From Fratercula arctica (Eukaryota > Chordata > Aves > Charadriiformes > Alcidae): a stretch of 64,000 nt of DNA. This document shows positions 1-13,001 of this stretch, piece by piece. The stretch is taken from the NCBI GenBank assembly GCA_947846985.1, contig CANTUZ010000003.1, positions 93,524,674 to 93,588,673 of the forward strand. Direction: 5' to 3'. Positions within the stretch are counted from its first letter, which is position 1; the number at the start of each line of letters is the position of its first letter. The notes below the pieces were generated by a model, which made no database searches, was not told the DNA's origin, and saw only the letters and a program-made list of their open reading frames with translations. A program made the position numbers and the translations under genes.

Positions 1-1467
1 TGTTCAATAAACTATAGCAATGATTAATTACTCTTATTCTAATAAGGTGTGTTTTATTACTAATTTCACTTCACCTAATCTCTATCATCAGACATTAGAC
101 CTTGTGCTTCGTTCATGCAGCACTATCTACCATGACCAAAATTTCTGCTCATCCTCTGTAATTTTTCACAATATTTTTTTCCATTTGCTATACGTTCTTT
201 TTACTGTGGTTAAAGATCTTGTAGTAGCTTTCCAAAGTTAAAAAAGCCACCATGAGCTTCTTTCCCGCAATGCAATTTAAATATTTTGCACTTCACATTG
301 CCTAGCATTGCCGTATATTCCTGAAAATCTTTTGCTTCACCATCAGCTTATCTCTAAATTAAGTGATGCAGTCTTTTTGTATACAGGCAGCACATGAAGC
401 ATTCAGAGAAACACAAAAGTAAGTGGCAATTGAGAATATTATTTTCTTTTTTCTTTTATATTATGTTTCAAGAAGTAAATCAAAACAAAATTTCTGTGAG
501 GTCTAGCAAAAATATTTACCATCCAAGTTCAAAAAATGGTTGTGATTTTTCTTCACTCTTGTTACACTGATGTACGTCTGCTACTGACTGTGGAATCTCT
601 TCTGATTTACATCAGAGAGAGAGCTACAATACACCCAGTATTTCTATATTTTTACAGATTTGTACATAATTTATTCTGTTACATTTAATATCATTAAGTG
701 TGGACTCAAAGTACTGTCTGAGACCCTACCTTGAAGGTATTTTATGACATATAAATTTAAGCAGGAAATTTGCTCAGGGCATTTTTTCTGCCACTAAGTT
801 CAATATAAATATTAATACTGTACTAGCTGTATTTTTAGAATTTAATTTTTAGCTCAGTTTTATCACTACCTTGCAGATAGGCAGTTTTAAACTGTACTAT
901 TTTAGCCTAGTAAAATCCCCTGTGCTGTTTATCGTAATGTATTTTATGATGTTTTTGTCACAATTTCAGAAAGTTTTTCAGAGGTCTAAATACTCCGTTA
1001 TTTTTCCTTCAGTCCTTTTACAGTTTAGCTACAGCTATATTGACAGAGTCTTATTTATGTTTATAAAATTAAATTTAACCTGTTCCTACAGTAAAAAAGA
1101 TATTCTCATCACCAGAAAAGAACTAAGCTGAAAATAAAGACTTGCAACCTTTGTAGCTTTTAAATAAAAAATCACAAAGTTAAGCATCATTTTTCAGTGA
1201 AGGGTGGAGCTTCTTCACACCCAATTATTTTTAAATTACTATTTTTCAGCCAAGCTTTTAATTGTCTCTTTGTCAAGGAATTAACTGAAATATTGTTCAG
1301 TTTGTTAAATGCTTTGGGTTTATACAATGGGAGGGACATCTAAACTATAAACTGTGGATTTGGGGGATTTTAAAATACAATTCCATTTGAACATACGGAA
1401 CTGTGATTGATTGATTTTATTTCAGTTTGGTCTTCCTGCTAGTAGAAATACCGGTATTTTTAGAGAT
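1..1467. other. Unique AT-rich noncoding DNA
   Basis: No gene, RNA or recognisable repeat family is visible here. The stretch is strongly AT-rich with short A and T runs. Short open frames at 20-241 and 871-1131 on the plus strand have low-complexity, hydrophobic translations typical of AT-rich DNA and resemble no known protein. A short GATT repeat lies near 1403-1417, just before the first CR1 fragment. Confidence 0.7.
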
Positions 1468-1812
1468 AGTTGCCTATGACTATCCAAAAGATAGTAAGGA
1501 GGGTGCTGGAACCAAAATCATTTTGCCAGGGACAATGCCCAAAAACTGAAATCTGAAGTCTCAGGTTGGACATTAGGAAGGGAAAAAGAAGCCTGACACC
1601 CCCCCCCCCCCCCATTAAAATCTGTGGAACAGACAGCCCAGAATGGCTGCAGTGCCTCCACCTTTGGTGGTTTCCAAGACTCAGGCAGACAAAGCTATAA
1701 CTGATCTGACCTAGTGTAGGGATGCTCCTGCTTTGAGAAGGCTGGTATTTTAGATGATCTGTAGAGGTCCCTTCCAACCAGCTTTGCTATGATAAAGTGA
1801 TTCTATAGTTCC
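1468..1812 (+). mobile_element. CR1 LINE fragment, 3' end
   Basis: This is the 3' end of a chicken-repeat-1 non-LTR retrotransposon in plus orientation. In order it shows a diverged 'cagggacaatgccc' block, the 'ggttggacattaggaag' block, the 'ggaacagacagcccag' block (family form: ggaacaggctgcccag), and the terminal 'agatgatctgtagaggtccc' plus 'ttccaacc'. It ends in the family's short direct repeat ('gattctat'). CR1 copies are normally truncated at the 5' end and have no poly-A tail, and this copy fits both. It has no intact ORF and cannot move by itself. Divergence from the remembered consensus is moderate, so it is not a recent insertion. The 5' boundary is approximate. Confidence 0.88.
1599..1613. 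repeat. 15-base C homopolymer inside CR1
   Basis: An uninterrupted run of 15 cytosines lies inside the CR1 fragment, between the 'ttggacattagg' block and the 'ggaacag' block, where the family normally has ordinary mixed sequence. Long C runs are rare in this AT-rich window; all other long runs are A or T. Run length could be affected by sequencing or assembly slippage. Confidence 0.95.
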
Positions 1813-2149
1813 ATATTGCCCAAGCACACTTTGAATGTACTGAGTGTGTACCTACAATTCACTAGGCATAACTATATGCTATATTCTCCCCTCCCTCTCT
1901 TAAGTATAAGGTATGTGAACTTGGAAATGGAACTAGAAAGGAGAAAGAGGACAGAATAAGAAACTTTGTCAAGAAGACAGCAGTGATTCTTCCAATGCTT
2001 TAGATACTGGCATGCAAATGCAGAAAAAAACATGAGCAGGAAATCTTAACTAATTATAAGAATGATGAAGATAATAACATAACTGAAATAACAGATGCTC
2101 ATGAAAAAATAAATGTGTCTAGAATATGAATAAAATATAAAATAACGGG

Positions 2150-3066
2150 AGACAAGACAGAAAAAATGTGCCTGTATGGGTGGAAGTATCAACATGGAGG
2201 GAAATATCAAAGGCATCCTGATGCACTTCAACTTAGGCGTGCTTTTTAAAATATTTTCATTAACAGCATTGATGATGGAAAAGTGAAAATTCTTATTAAG
2301 ACAGCAGATGACACCACGTGTGTAGAGATCACAGATATACTGGAAGAAAGGATTAGAATTCAAAAGCATATTGAAAAATTGGAGGAATTTTAGAAAAGGA
2401 TAGCATTCAAAAGAGAGAAATACAAGATGATCTATGTGGGAAAAAAATCAACCATGTCACCGCAAGACAGAAAAAAATGGCTAAATAGATCTTCTGCTGG
2501 GTAAAAAATATCACACTGTTGTGAAGAATACGTATACCATACTGGGTTGCTTAGACTGGAATATATTTCGCACATCATATGAAATCATCCTGTTGATAGT
2601 CTCAAGATGGGTAAGACCTCAAATGCAGTACTGTGCCCAGTTTAAGGCACCCCAATTCAAAAAAGAGACATGTACCAGCTAAAGGATGATAATGAGAATG
2701 ACCAGAAGAATCTGGCAACAAAGTCTGAAACAACTGAATTTGCTCAGCCGCAGGAAGAGGAGGATAGGATAGTAGTGCTCAAGGATGTAAAAAAATTCTT
2801 GCCAAAAAGAAGGAAATATTTTTCCTATGTCCATAGCTGACAGAAGAAGGGACTGATATCACAATAAGAAATCAAGGATTCAAGCTAAAAAATAGTAAAA
2901 ATTTGCTGATGATATGGATGCTTGAACAGGGTTGTGGTGGTGGTGTCATAAGGACAGGTTCGGGAAACACCTGTCAACCATGAGAGTCATAGCAGATTAT
3001 ACCCTGGAGTAGAGAAGCAGACTGGATGGCTTTGCAGGGTCTCTTCCAGTCTGCCTATTATGAATA
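2150..3066 (+). mobile_element. Ancient CR1 LINE fragment with RT-region remnant
   Basis: This is an old, heavily diverged CR1-type LINE in plus orientation. Near 2250-2320 a block reads like the reverse-transcriptase segment 'LFNIFIND.DD' followed by an ADDT-coding 'gcagatgacacc', where the catalytic FADD/YADD box is expected. Downstream come the family blocks around 'ggattagaattcaaaa', 'cctcaaatgcagtactgtgcc', 'ccccaattcaaaaaagag', 'aggataggatag', 'aaacacctgtcaaccatgag' and the terminal 'ggtctcttccagtctgcc'. All frames are broken by stops and indels. The order of blocks matches the last kilobase of older sauropsid CR1 subfamilies. Related sequence may begin as early as about 1900, but I could not place that part. 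Confidence 0.82.
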
Positions 3067-6000
3067 TATGGTGTTGATTCATTTATTGTTTTAATTTGGG
3101 GTGATTATTTTTTTTTTCCTCAGGGACAAAACCCCAAAGAATTCAAGGGCTTTTTTCCCCAAAGTTTTATTTTTAAAGTCTGTAGGTAGGCTGAAATTGT
3201 CAACTGAATTCTTCAGCTGTAACTAAAAATAATTTTCCAGATACAACTATCTGAGCAATTAAGACATTCAAGAGTTACTTATGTAGAGGAAATAAAAATG
3301 TAACTTTTTAAAAAAGTTTTTTTAGAAACTAAGAGCATGGTACATAGCCAAGACTGTTTCCTGTTGGAAAGAGTAGAAAGCACGCAAATTATCCCTGCAA
3401 CCCTTCAGTGATCCCTTCCTCCATTCTTCTCCGTCTCTTATCTGACAAAGACTTACAGTGCTGTTGCAACAGACTTTCAAATGTCTGAACAATTTACAAT
3501 GCAATTGCCAATACACTTCGTGATATATGTTGCAAAATGACAATACGTGAATGTTGACAGAGAAGGAAAATATAATGGAAGAAAAGTTGTGTTACCAAAA
3601 AAAGAGTATCAAATGGCAAAAGTCTTGAAACTAATGTCTGGAAGGAAGTGAAATCTCCCATGGCATGGGTTAACAATGGCCAGACAAAATGCCCATATTC
3701 GAATGCTTCAGGCACACTACTATAAAGGAACTGAACTTTTCACTAAATAATTTATGCTAAAATATGTATTTTCTGACATTAGATTTCATTGCTTGGAAAG
3801 AATTGACCTGATTTACATAATATTCTTATGCTGAGGATCTGACTCTAAAATAAAGACCTAGCTTAATAATATGTTTTTAACACAACTTTCTATTGCATAT
3901 GTCAAGTTAAGCTGCATCTTAGAGCATTCTTCATCAATCAGTAACTATAGACATAAGTATTAAAGGATGTAAACAGACAAATTACAGAATTATCACTGTC
4001 ATTTGAGATAATAAATATTTCTATAGTGCAAAATTCTTTTTTCCAAATTAATTTGTCAACATTTCTAACGAGGGAATCAGGAGAACAGATTAGGTTTTAA
4101 TCCAACATTTTCAGAAACTCAGTAGCAATTATTTTTTGACTAAATAAGGCAGGCGAGAGTGGGGAAAAAAAGCCTCCACCTGAGTGACCAAAACCACTTT
4201 TACAATTCATCAGTCTGTCATTGCAGCATTTTTCTTAAAATAATGTTCATGTAAGCATTTGCCCCAGTCTAGTTTTCAAGAGGTGAAACTAATCATGCTT
4301 AATATCTAGCGTTTCTATGGTAGATCAATCTATAGATATTAAATTGCTGTAGCAAACATTTTTAAAAATTATTCTTGTTCTTTAAAGATGGGAAACTGAA
4401 ACATATAGTAGTTCAGTTCTGTATCTAAGGTAACAGTATCAATTAGTGATGAAGGCAGAAACAGAAACAATTTCCTGGCTATTAAACCAGTACGTATGAT
4501 GACATGTACTAAACACAGTTTTCCAAGAAACTGAACAATCCGCATATTATTAAAATACATTTTAAAATTATATAGAAAGTGAAAATGCAGGTTACTGGGT
4601 ACCATAAAAGGAAAGGCTTCATCTCTTCATCTGACTCATTAATATAGGGTATGGTAGGCACAGGATTGACACAGACAAGCTAGCAGCACGTAAAGTAGAT
4701 TATGCTTCAACTCTGCTTGGTATCAAGTGACAAGTTGATGGATGATAATATCTGTCTGTTCTCAGATTCACAATTTAATTACGCTTTTGATACAGTTAGA
4801 ATAGCTGAAAACCTGAGGAAAAAATCTAAGGAATAAGAAACATTAATGTTTAGCCATCATCACACAGATCTTAAAAAAAAAAAAATAAAAATAAAAAATC
4901 AGCTCAACTTCATATTTCAAAGTTGTGTATAAACCTTGATAACCCTAGCATATTTATGCCCTATTTGCAAAAAAATCAAACCAAACGAAACCAAACCAAA
5001 ACCAAAAACAACAAAAAAACAGCCCCCCTCCTAAAAAAAACCTCAAGAAAAAGTATTGAGAAGAACAATTGGAATAAAACCACAGCAGTATCAAAAGCTT
5101 AGAAGTCTGTCAATATTCTAAAGTGCCTTTCTGTGTTCATCTTCAAAGAGAGCAGCTAACATCTTCCCTCAGTTGCCTGTGTATTTTGTCTGGGTTGAAA
5201 AGGTCTGATTGCCATGGTGTCAAATTATACAACTTTTTCAAGTATAAAAGTCAGAAATCAGTTCTGTTGAATGAAATCTTTGTCAATATAGATAAAAGGT
5301 CAGTGCAATTTTATCTACAGTATAGGATAAGGTTGACCCTTGGAAGAAATGCTTTGTTGCTTTATGGGCTGCAAAACACAGTCTTTTGACACATTAATTC
5401 TGTTCTCAGCCTTTTATCTGAAAAGACATTGGTGGATGTTATAAAAATAAGGCATTGTTATGATGCAGTGTTATGTACCCCTTGTCTTAGGAAAGTTCAG
5501 TACCATCACTTATATTTTTATTGACTGGTGAACTTGCAGTTGGATACTCTCCCTTTCATAATCATCACTATTTCAGGCATCCATATTAAAATAAAATTGT
5601 CAGACGTAAAAAGGTAGGACAGCAGTTTGAAATAAGAGTTCCTATTTCAAATGCACGTTACTATATGTGGAATGAATTTAACAAGCAAAGTAGTCAGGCA
5701 TATTTAAACATGTAAATTGCCCTATGGGACCTAGAAGGCTAAAGTCCATGCGTGAAGTTCTCTGAAAAAACAATTATTACTTTCCCCTGCATCAAAAGCA
5801 ACACATGCAATGGAGACTGCAGTCACTTTTCTAAGCAAGGTTGCTGTCAAGTTACCTACATACCAAAAATGTGACTAGGTCTATACAGCTATGTTTGAAA
5901 ACAGTTGCCTGAAGCGGTCTCATAAATAATAGGCAACTAAGGAAGACTGTGTTAGATCTGTAAGTACGCCTTCCTCTTCCAGAAGGGATGAATATTTTTC

Positions 6001-7357
6001 CAGCACATAGCTGAAGGCAAGGGGATATAGATAATAATACATGGATACCTTTATGTACACGCAGAGGTTTGCAATTGTACTTCAAAGATTCTAGCCTTTG
6101 TGTCATATGAAACACAGAATTTTAAATGACTAAAAGAAGTTTAGAAAATTCTGAAATGAAAACAGATTGTAACAAATTATTTTGTGCTTAAGGTGCAAGT
6201 TAACCAAAGCTTTTCAACATGGCCACCTTCTAAATCAGTCCTCAGACTACCCATTTGCAGTATCTAAAGCTAAAATTTAAAGCCTGCCAAGGAAAAGTTT
6301 ATAAATTACATTATCTACAGGGGAATTATTTTTAAAAGTACAGGACTTAATGGTTGTAAAGGTTTTATTGGTTTCAAGAGCATTTTGTAATTAAAGAAAG
6401 GGTAGGTTACACTAACCCATACCTTAGCATTAAAGAGTGTACACTAACCAGAACTGTTAATGAGGAATTAAGCATATAGCTCCTATTACTGTTAATGGAG
6501 TTTTCATGCTCCATTCTCTATGCACCAAGTGAGAGATATAACCCTAAAGACATTGTTTAAAGAAGGTGCTGCCAAATCGCACACTGCAGAACAAAATATA
6601 ATTTTTGAGAGGATATGGGTGTTCTAGAATCAGCAGCTTATATCTCATGTGTTATTACTTGAATGAACTTTAATGAAGTTGTGTGTGTTTCACTCTTCTT
6701 TAAAACCCTTGTGTAGTTCTTGGGTCATCTCAGCTTGCAATTTACCATCTGGAAAGCACTGCTGTATTTAAAAGGTCTTTGTGGACATTTTTTCTGGATT
6801 ACTTTTACTGTATGAAGACAAAGGAGAGATTCTTTCTCACTGTCAAGCTGAGGTACCACAGTGCTTACTTTAGGCACCTGAACTCCTTACGGAGATCTGT
6901 CCTCCTCCTCGTACAAACACTCCACAAAAGACAAGATGCTAGATAAAGTTACCCTCTTAAATTTACTGAGGTAACATCTAATCTGATCTAGGGATACAAC
7001 CCATAATGTGCCTCTCGTCACTTGTCTGTCCACTGTAAAGATTAAGGTCCTACTAGTATTGGACTGCAACTCCTGACTAGCTGGCATGTGCTCTCGAGGT
7101 TTCAACCGATTGCCATTAAATGTATGTAAAGTTCAGGCCCTGCAGCAATCACGTTAGCTGCCTACTCTTAAACAGTTTTAACATCTATCTATATGTAGTC
7201 CTGTACTACAACATTTAGCTGCATTAGTATTCAGAAGAAGTTACCTTGGCAATTTATCCCAATCATCTTTAAGCTATGGTTATAGGAGGGGAGAAGTAGC
7301 GTTTGTTTCATCTGAGAATGATGTTTTGGTTTTTCACTCATGCAACAGTTTTCTTCC
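3067..7357. other. Unique noncoding DNA, no gene seen
   Basis: About 4.3 kb of AT-rich sequence with no recognised gene or repeat family. It holds a 13-base A run (4873-4885) and an A-rich segment with irregular CAAA/CCAAA motifs at about 4975-5045. Short open frames (3322-3543 minus, 3494-3715 minus, 5123-5389 plus, 5852-6115 minus) show no family motif. A phrase near 6870 ('taggcacctgaactcc') hints at an old interspersed repeat but is too short to support. Confidence 0.65.
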
Positions 7358-7389
7358 TTTTTTTTTTTTTTTATTTTTTTTTTTTTTTT
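7358..7389 (+). repeat. Poly-T tract (T15-A-T16)
   Basis: Two T runs of 15 and 16 are separated by one A at 7373. The phenylalanine-rich open frames that cross it (7303-7536 and 7340-7522) are products of the T run and not evidence of a gene. Confidence 0.95.
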
Positions 7390-7688
7390 ATTTTCTCCCC
7401 AACAGTCACACTATATCACTTATTATTTTCACATCTATTCTCAGAGTCCGGTCATAAGTCCAGCTCATCATGGAATTTTGCAGTATATATTAATGACAGA
7501 TATAACAGTTCCATGGCTGTAATTTCTCTGATGTGACAAAGTAGTAAGTATTAGCAAACATTGAATTTCACCTGAAAATGTATTTGTCTTTGAGATTTAC
7601 ACTAACCGTAGATCTCATTCATCCTAAATACAGAAAGCTCATAATCTTGTATTTTGAAGTATATTGATATATATGTGCAATCATCCTT

Positions 7689-7708
7689 AAAAAAAAAAAA
7701 AAAAAAAA
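7689..7708 (+). repeat. Poly-A run, 20 bases
   Basis: Twenty uninterrupted A residues. No retrogene or SINE body is visible immediately upstream, so it is probably a simple slippage repeat and not a retroposition tail. Confidence 0.95.
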
Positions 7709-10700
7709 TTGTTCAGCATTTGGATATAAACTGTCCAAATTTAGTCAAATTCTTCAATGAAACATTTTATAGCTGGTAAATTAGGTGGCCTAACTCCATA
7801 GCTTCTGTGCAAGAGACTGCCAAACAATGCATTTAAAGAAGTCGGTGCTGCTGAAAAAAAGCAGGCTTAGCACACTACAACTACCATCTCAGCAAAGAAA
7901 AGGGGTTTTGCTGACTTTATGCAGGACTTTTTCTCATACAAGCTGGTTAAGTGGGTCACTATATCTTATTAGTTTACTGGCCCAAGGGCAATTTAAAAAT
8001 TTGAATGAATTTTATCTGTGTATGTAACGCTTTAATCTTATTCCCACATATTTGTGTTAGTTGCAGAGGAAAAGAGAATAATTTCTTTGTGATTAGAAAC
8101 TATTGAAATTCACGGGCAAATCAATGTACCTCTGAGAGCTCTGGCGCCGAGCATAACTTTTACAAATGGGGTGTGCACTTTGTAGGAGAGCTTGCATTGA
8201 CACATTGGATCACGTTTTTCCAGATTCTTTTCCCCCCTTCATTCTTTACAATTACCCCTGATAATTTAACTGCAGCCGTTTAGTCAGCAGTGTCATTACA
8301 GCAGCAAGCTAACTCCTCCTCAAATCAATATGAGCCTTTCTGTATGTTTTCATGAGAGCGGGATCAGAACACAGGAACAAACACGACTAAGAGGCCCTCT
8401 GGCCAGCTGACACACCATTATAATATGTAACTCCACAAAGACCTCTGCTTCCTGGAACTACAGCTGCCAGGGACAATTTACTTTTTCTTTCCCCCACAGT
8501 GTACAAAGGAATAAAAGCAGGATATATTCCTATCGCCAGATTGGTGATGTTACCAACATACGCAGTCATGCTCGAAGATAAGAGCAGGGATCTACGTGAG
8601 GAGTGCAATTCCTGTCAGGAGGAGTAAAATCTTAACCCAAAGGGTGTTAGTTTTAAATGACACTGAAGAACTGGATTAAAGGTAAAGTACACTGGTGTAC
8701 ACATAATTAAAACTGTAGTGATTACCCTACCTAAAAAACTGTGGTATAAAATTATTTTTGTGCATACACATGAAAAATTGAGTGAGACATCACTACTGGA
8801 AGAGCAGACCAAATTTCTCCTCAAACTGTAAGGTACCTGAAAGCATACTGCACTTGCCTGGATTAGCACTGGGGGGACAGTTTTTTAATCCTTCCAATAT
8901 GCACGCATGGATTTTTGTGTTTGAAGAATAAGACAGCAACAGAGAGCTAGCAGGCTCAGCTACTTACCGAATTACAGAGTAATACTGCATAAGGAAGAGA
9001 GAAGAGCGGGGCTAAAATTAAGCTACAGTATTGTCTGAGAGTATATATGTCCATGGATCTGAACATTTCTTTAAACTAGTGCAGAGAAATAGCACATTAA
9101 GAGGAAAACTTTGTGTTTTCGACCATAATATAAGAACCGAAAGCACGTTTTTTTTTTTTTTTAAAGTATTAGCAACAACTGTTTACTAAGTGTGTCAACT
9201 TTCACACCAAAGTTCTACCACTAAATGTCACTGCTTAAAGCTGTTAGTATATACTGATCTATTGTGCAAATTGTACCAATAAACAACAAAGACAAGCTAA
9301 TAGACCAAATAAGGACTGGTGATCAAGATGAAGGAATGTAAAGCTGCAGAATTCAAATAGTTCTACTGTATTTACTTTAAAAAAACCCATTCAAAACTAG
9401 AGGATTAGCAGAGGGAGAGAAAGGTGAGAAAAGTACAAAATCTTTTGCATAGCAATGTTTAATTTTTGTGCTTAGGAAAAAAGGGAACACCAGTAAGAAA
9501 AAGATACAGTGTTCAGTGAAGGTGACAGTGAGACAATTAAATACGTTAGAGGTGATCACTTCAAAAGCTATGTTACTGCACAATAGTAACCATTTCACTT
9601 GGTGCGTGGATATTTTTTAATTGTAAGAGCAAGCTAAGCCCTTGTGATAACCTCCATTCAGTCTTCAAAAACTGACACTGGGATTCAGTTGTGGATAGCA
9701 TCCTTTCTAAGAAGTATTGAGCAAAATGTCCAAATACGTGATGTGGTAGGAACACACTTCAGGCAGAACATCAAATTCAAGTTCTGTCTTCTTTGACCCT
9801 TCAGGAACTAAATCATAATGTGTAAACTTAAAGGTGTCAACTGCATCTTTAAAAAATCCATGCATGTTATGTATGTCCCTTTTTCACTATGCTTCCATAT
9901 GGAACTGGCATTAAATGGCATATCATCACAAACAGGTGTCAAGGCCTTGCGTTAAAAGTAACATAAATCAATGCTGAAATCTCTTGCATCAGCCAGCAAA
10001 ATCACTGAGTTTATAGCAAAATTAGACAGAATTTCTGCCTGAAGGCCTAAGATTCCCACCTCTTCTATTCACTCCATAGCAAACCTGGTGGTTTATGTAA
10101 CAGCACTAATTCTCTTGGGACTGAATTCTTCTGACTAAATTTAGGTATCTTTAGTGGTTTGTAATCAAGAATATCTCCAGAAGATCTAAATCCAGCAATA
10201 ATACGAAGAAGTTCCACTGGCTGATTGAAAGCTCCGGTCATTGGGGATGGAATTCCTAATCTCTCAGTTACAGAACTGTTGCACTTTCTTTAGTTTTGGT
10301 GATTCTCCTAAGAATTATATTATAAATTGTCAGTTTATGGAGGTACTCTTGATTCTAACCAATGTGTTCAAGAAATTATTTCAAAATAAATACTTCTAGA
10401 AGTCCTGCAAGGGGCCAGTTGGGTTGCATAATGGAAGCTTGATGTAGGTGCAGTTCCATGGATATGATATACGTCTGTAATTTAGAATTTGCTCCAGTTG
10501 TAGACAGAATTTCTATAATCAGAAACCAAATCGCTTCTCATACCATTGAGCAGTTCAATCAGTTCAAGATTCAAGAATCTAATAAGTGCAATCTTCCAAG
10601 TTTACAGTAAGTTAAGAGTGTGATTTACAGCCTTCTCTCTTGATTTGAGCAATTTGTGTGTTAACTTTTCCACATTTTAAAAATCTTATATGAAGCAAGA

Positions 10701-12398
10701 GTTATTGTCTTACTCCTGAAGAAGAAAATACTATTAATCTCTCATACACTGTTACTCCGGGAAAGAACTTAAAAGAATTTTAATTTTCTGCTCCTAAAAA
10801 TTGGCCACATCTGCAAGTTTTAGTGATAGAAATAACTTGAATTTCAGGGAGGAAAAAATAGGATTTAATGAAAATTATAAAATCAATGATTGCCCATGCA
10901 TTTGACATTAATTAAACACTTCAGAAATTCATGTTCCATGAATCTCAGTTAGTTAGCAGTTTGCACCTTTGAAATTTTTCAGCTGGAGGCCTTTTAGTCT
11001 GGATTTGAGGGATTTTTTGAATTCTAGAGAATTCAGGATAACTGACTGATATGCTGCTCAAATACGGAAAACACTTGTGTGTATATATATATGTGCACTA
11101 GAATCTTCTGCTTTGAAACAATTTTTTTTTTTTTTTTGTCTTTGTGTGGTAAAGTTTCTTTTATAATTAGAAGAATAAGCTGCACCTTATATTTTCATAT
11201 TTTATATATTTGTATATTTGTATTTTGTCATATTTTAAAAGGAAAACTGGACGGAAATCAAGGATTGATGGCACGATGGATAAAGGGGAGGAAAGCATCC
11301 AAGGACGCTACCTTCAGACAGACATAATCAAGCATTTTAGAGCCCTGTGAAACTGCTTGTAAAGGCACTTAAAATGTGCCATGTGGATGTTTCCTAAATT
11401 GGACAGATGTCCTACCTTCAACATTTTCATGTTAAAAGGAAGTGGGTTTTTCTGCATGTCCACCTGTCTCCACTGCATTTGCTTTATCTCATCATTTATC
11501 TTTGTCTGCTATGAATATGAATGAAAAGATCGACAGTCTCTCTTGGTTTTCCTTCAGTGATATCTTACATACGGTGGAGAAAGGAAGAAGAAATGCAAAA
11601 ATTCCCAGGCAACAGATAGGCAAACAAAACACTTTTAGGTAGCAGCTGTTGTTCTCCTCCTGGTGCAACACTCCTGACGTTTTAACTTTCCCTTTTTGGT
11701 AGGGACGTGGTTTACTGTTTTACGACTGTTTCTTCCCAGTTGTAATACATAGCTGAGGGTCAGGAAAAAAAAGCTGTCTCTTGCTGAACTGGCCTTCCTC
11801 GTTATAAAACGGACACTTGTTAACTGTGGGTGTCACTTTAAATTATTTTATTTATTTTCAATTCTATTTTGGTGAGGAGCTGTCTCAGTTATCACTCACA
11901 CAGATATGTGCCTTCCCACAAGGCTTGAGCTTTTTTGTTTTGTTTTGTTTTCTGCCATACATGAATAAGTAGATTAAAAAAAAAATAAATAAATCAAGTA
12001 TTCTACCTAGAGATGGTCACTTTCCATACTCCACTTAATCAGAATTTACAGCTTGTTATCTCAGCTCTGGCAGATGGCTGGTGAGAGAGACAGGCAACTG
12101 ATGTGCTCAACAACTCTGTTTTCTAGCATTACACAATGAAGCTAGAGGGAGCGTTTTTATTTTGCTTTGGTGTTGCTATTTCATACATAATCTATAAATG
12201 TTTTTAAAATATGCTTTATTTTCAGCCTGCGTGCTCCTTCAAGCAACTTGTAGAGTTTCACCACAGTGTGGTACATTAATTTTTAATATAAGAAAAATCT
12301 ACAGGTAGGTAAATAAATGTACCAGCTCATTCTTAGAATCACAATGACAGTTAAACAAGAAAGATGAAGGAAAAAAAATAAATCCCAGATACAATGTA
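7709..12398. other. Unique noncoding DNA with a possible conserved-element texture
   Basis: No gene or known repeat is visible. It contains T runs at 9148-9162 (15) and 11122-11137 (16) and a TTTTG short repeat near 11931-11951. The segment at about 8120-8340 has a balanced composition with homeodomain-like TAAT and CAATTA words, unlike the low-complexity flanks. That is the texture often seen in conserved noncoding elements, but conservation cannot be judged from one sequence. The open frames at 8387-8869 (minus), 9377-9755 (minus) and 11079-11642 (plus) have no recognisable product. Confidence 0.6.
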
Positions 12399-12438
12399 AT
12401 TGCCTAGGCAACATAGGATTCTGATGATGTCATCCAAT
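12399..12438. promoter_or_regulatory. RFX-like, CRE-like and CCAAT motif cluster
   Basis: Within 40 bases there is an RFX-like palindrome 'attgcctaggcaac' (12399-12412), a CRE/AP-1-like 'tgatgtca' (12425-12432) and a 'ccaat' (12434-12438). In known promoters such as MHC class II, RFX, CREB and NF-Y bind adjacent sites of these kinds. Here the spacing between the RFX-like and CRE-like words is wider, the RFX site has one mismatch to its consensus, and no gene is visible nearby. The motifs are seen directly; any function is inference and chance occurrence is quite possible. Confidence 0.2.
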
Positions 12439-13001
12439 CCCTGTCCTCCTCAATGTAAAGAGATACAATCATAAGAAATCCTTGTAGGAGGGTTTACAGC
12501 TACATGTGGCAATTTTTCAGCTTGTTAAAGATATTCTTTAGAAAAGTCTAAATTATAGCTTTAGAAACATGTAAGCAGTTGTGGAAAGAAGTGAAAAAAG
12601 TGCAATGCTATTGTCAAAATTAATGACACTGAGTCACCAAATTAAAGAACTCTATGTTTTACATGTTTTTATTATGCTTCATTGTGTTTCTACCTATATC
12701 AATATGCTGACAAACTAAATACAACTACAGGGTGTAATAAATAAGTGATAACTTTGCCAGGATATTTTAGTTGAACTACTTACACTCCAGCATAGAGTGT
12801 AAAAGATTGTAGTAATGCCAAGCATTTAAAATTCTTTCCTAAAAAATGTACATATACTAGAAACTAGAAAAAGTTCCATTTTGATCAAAATAATAAACTG
12901 AAATTTGAACATATCAGGTTGGGTTTTTTGTTGGTTTTCCTAATTTACTTTTCAGTTTAATATTTTTGTGTTGCTAAGAAGAAACTGCCTTGTCTCTCTG
13001 G

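Noticed and set aside
7303..7536. Phenylalanine-rich frames at a T tract
   Set aside because: They are generated by the 32-base T-rich tract and have no other coding signal.
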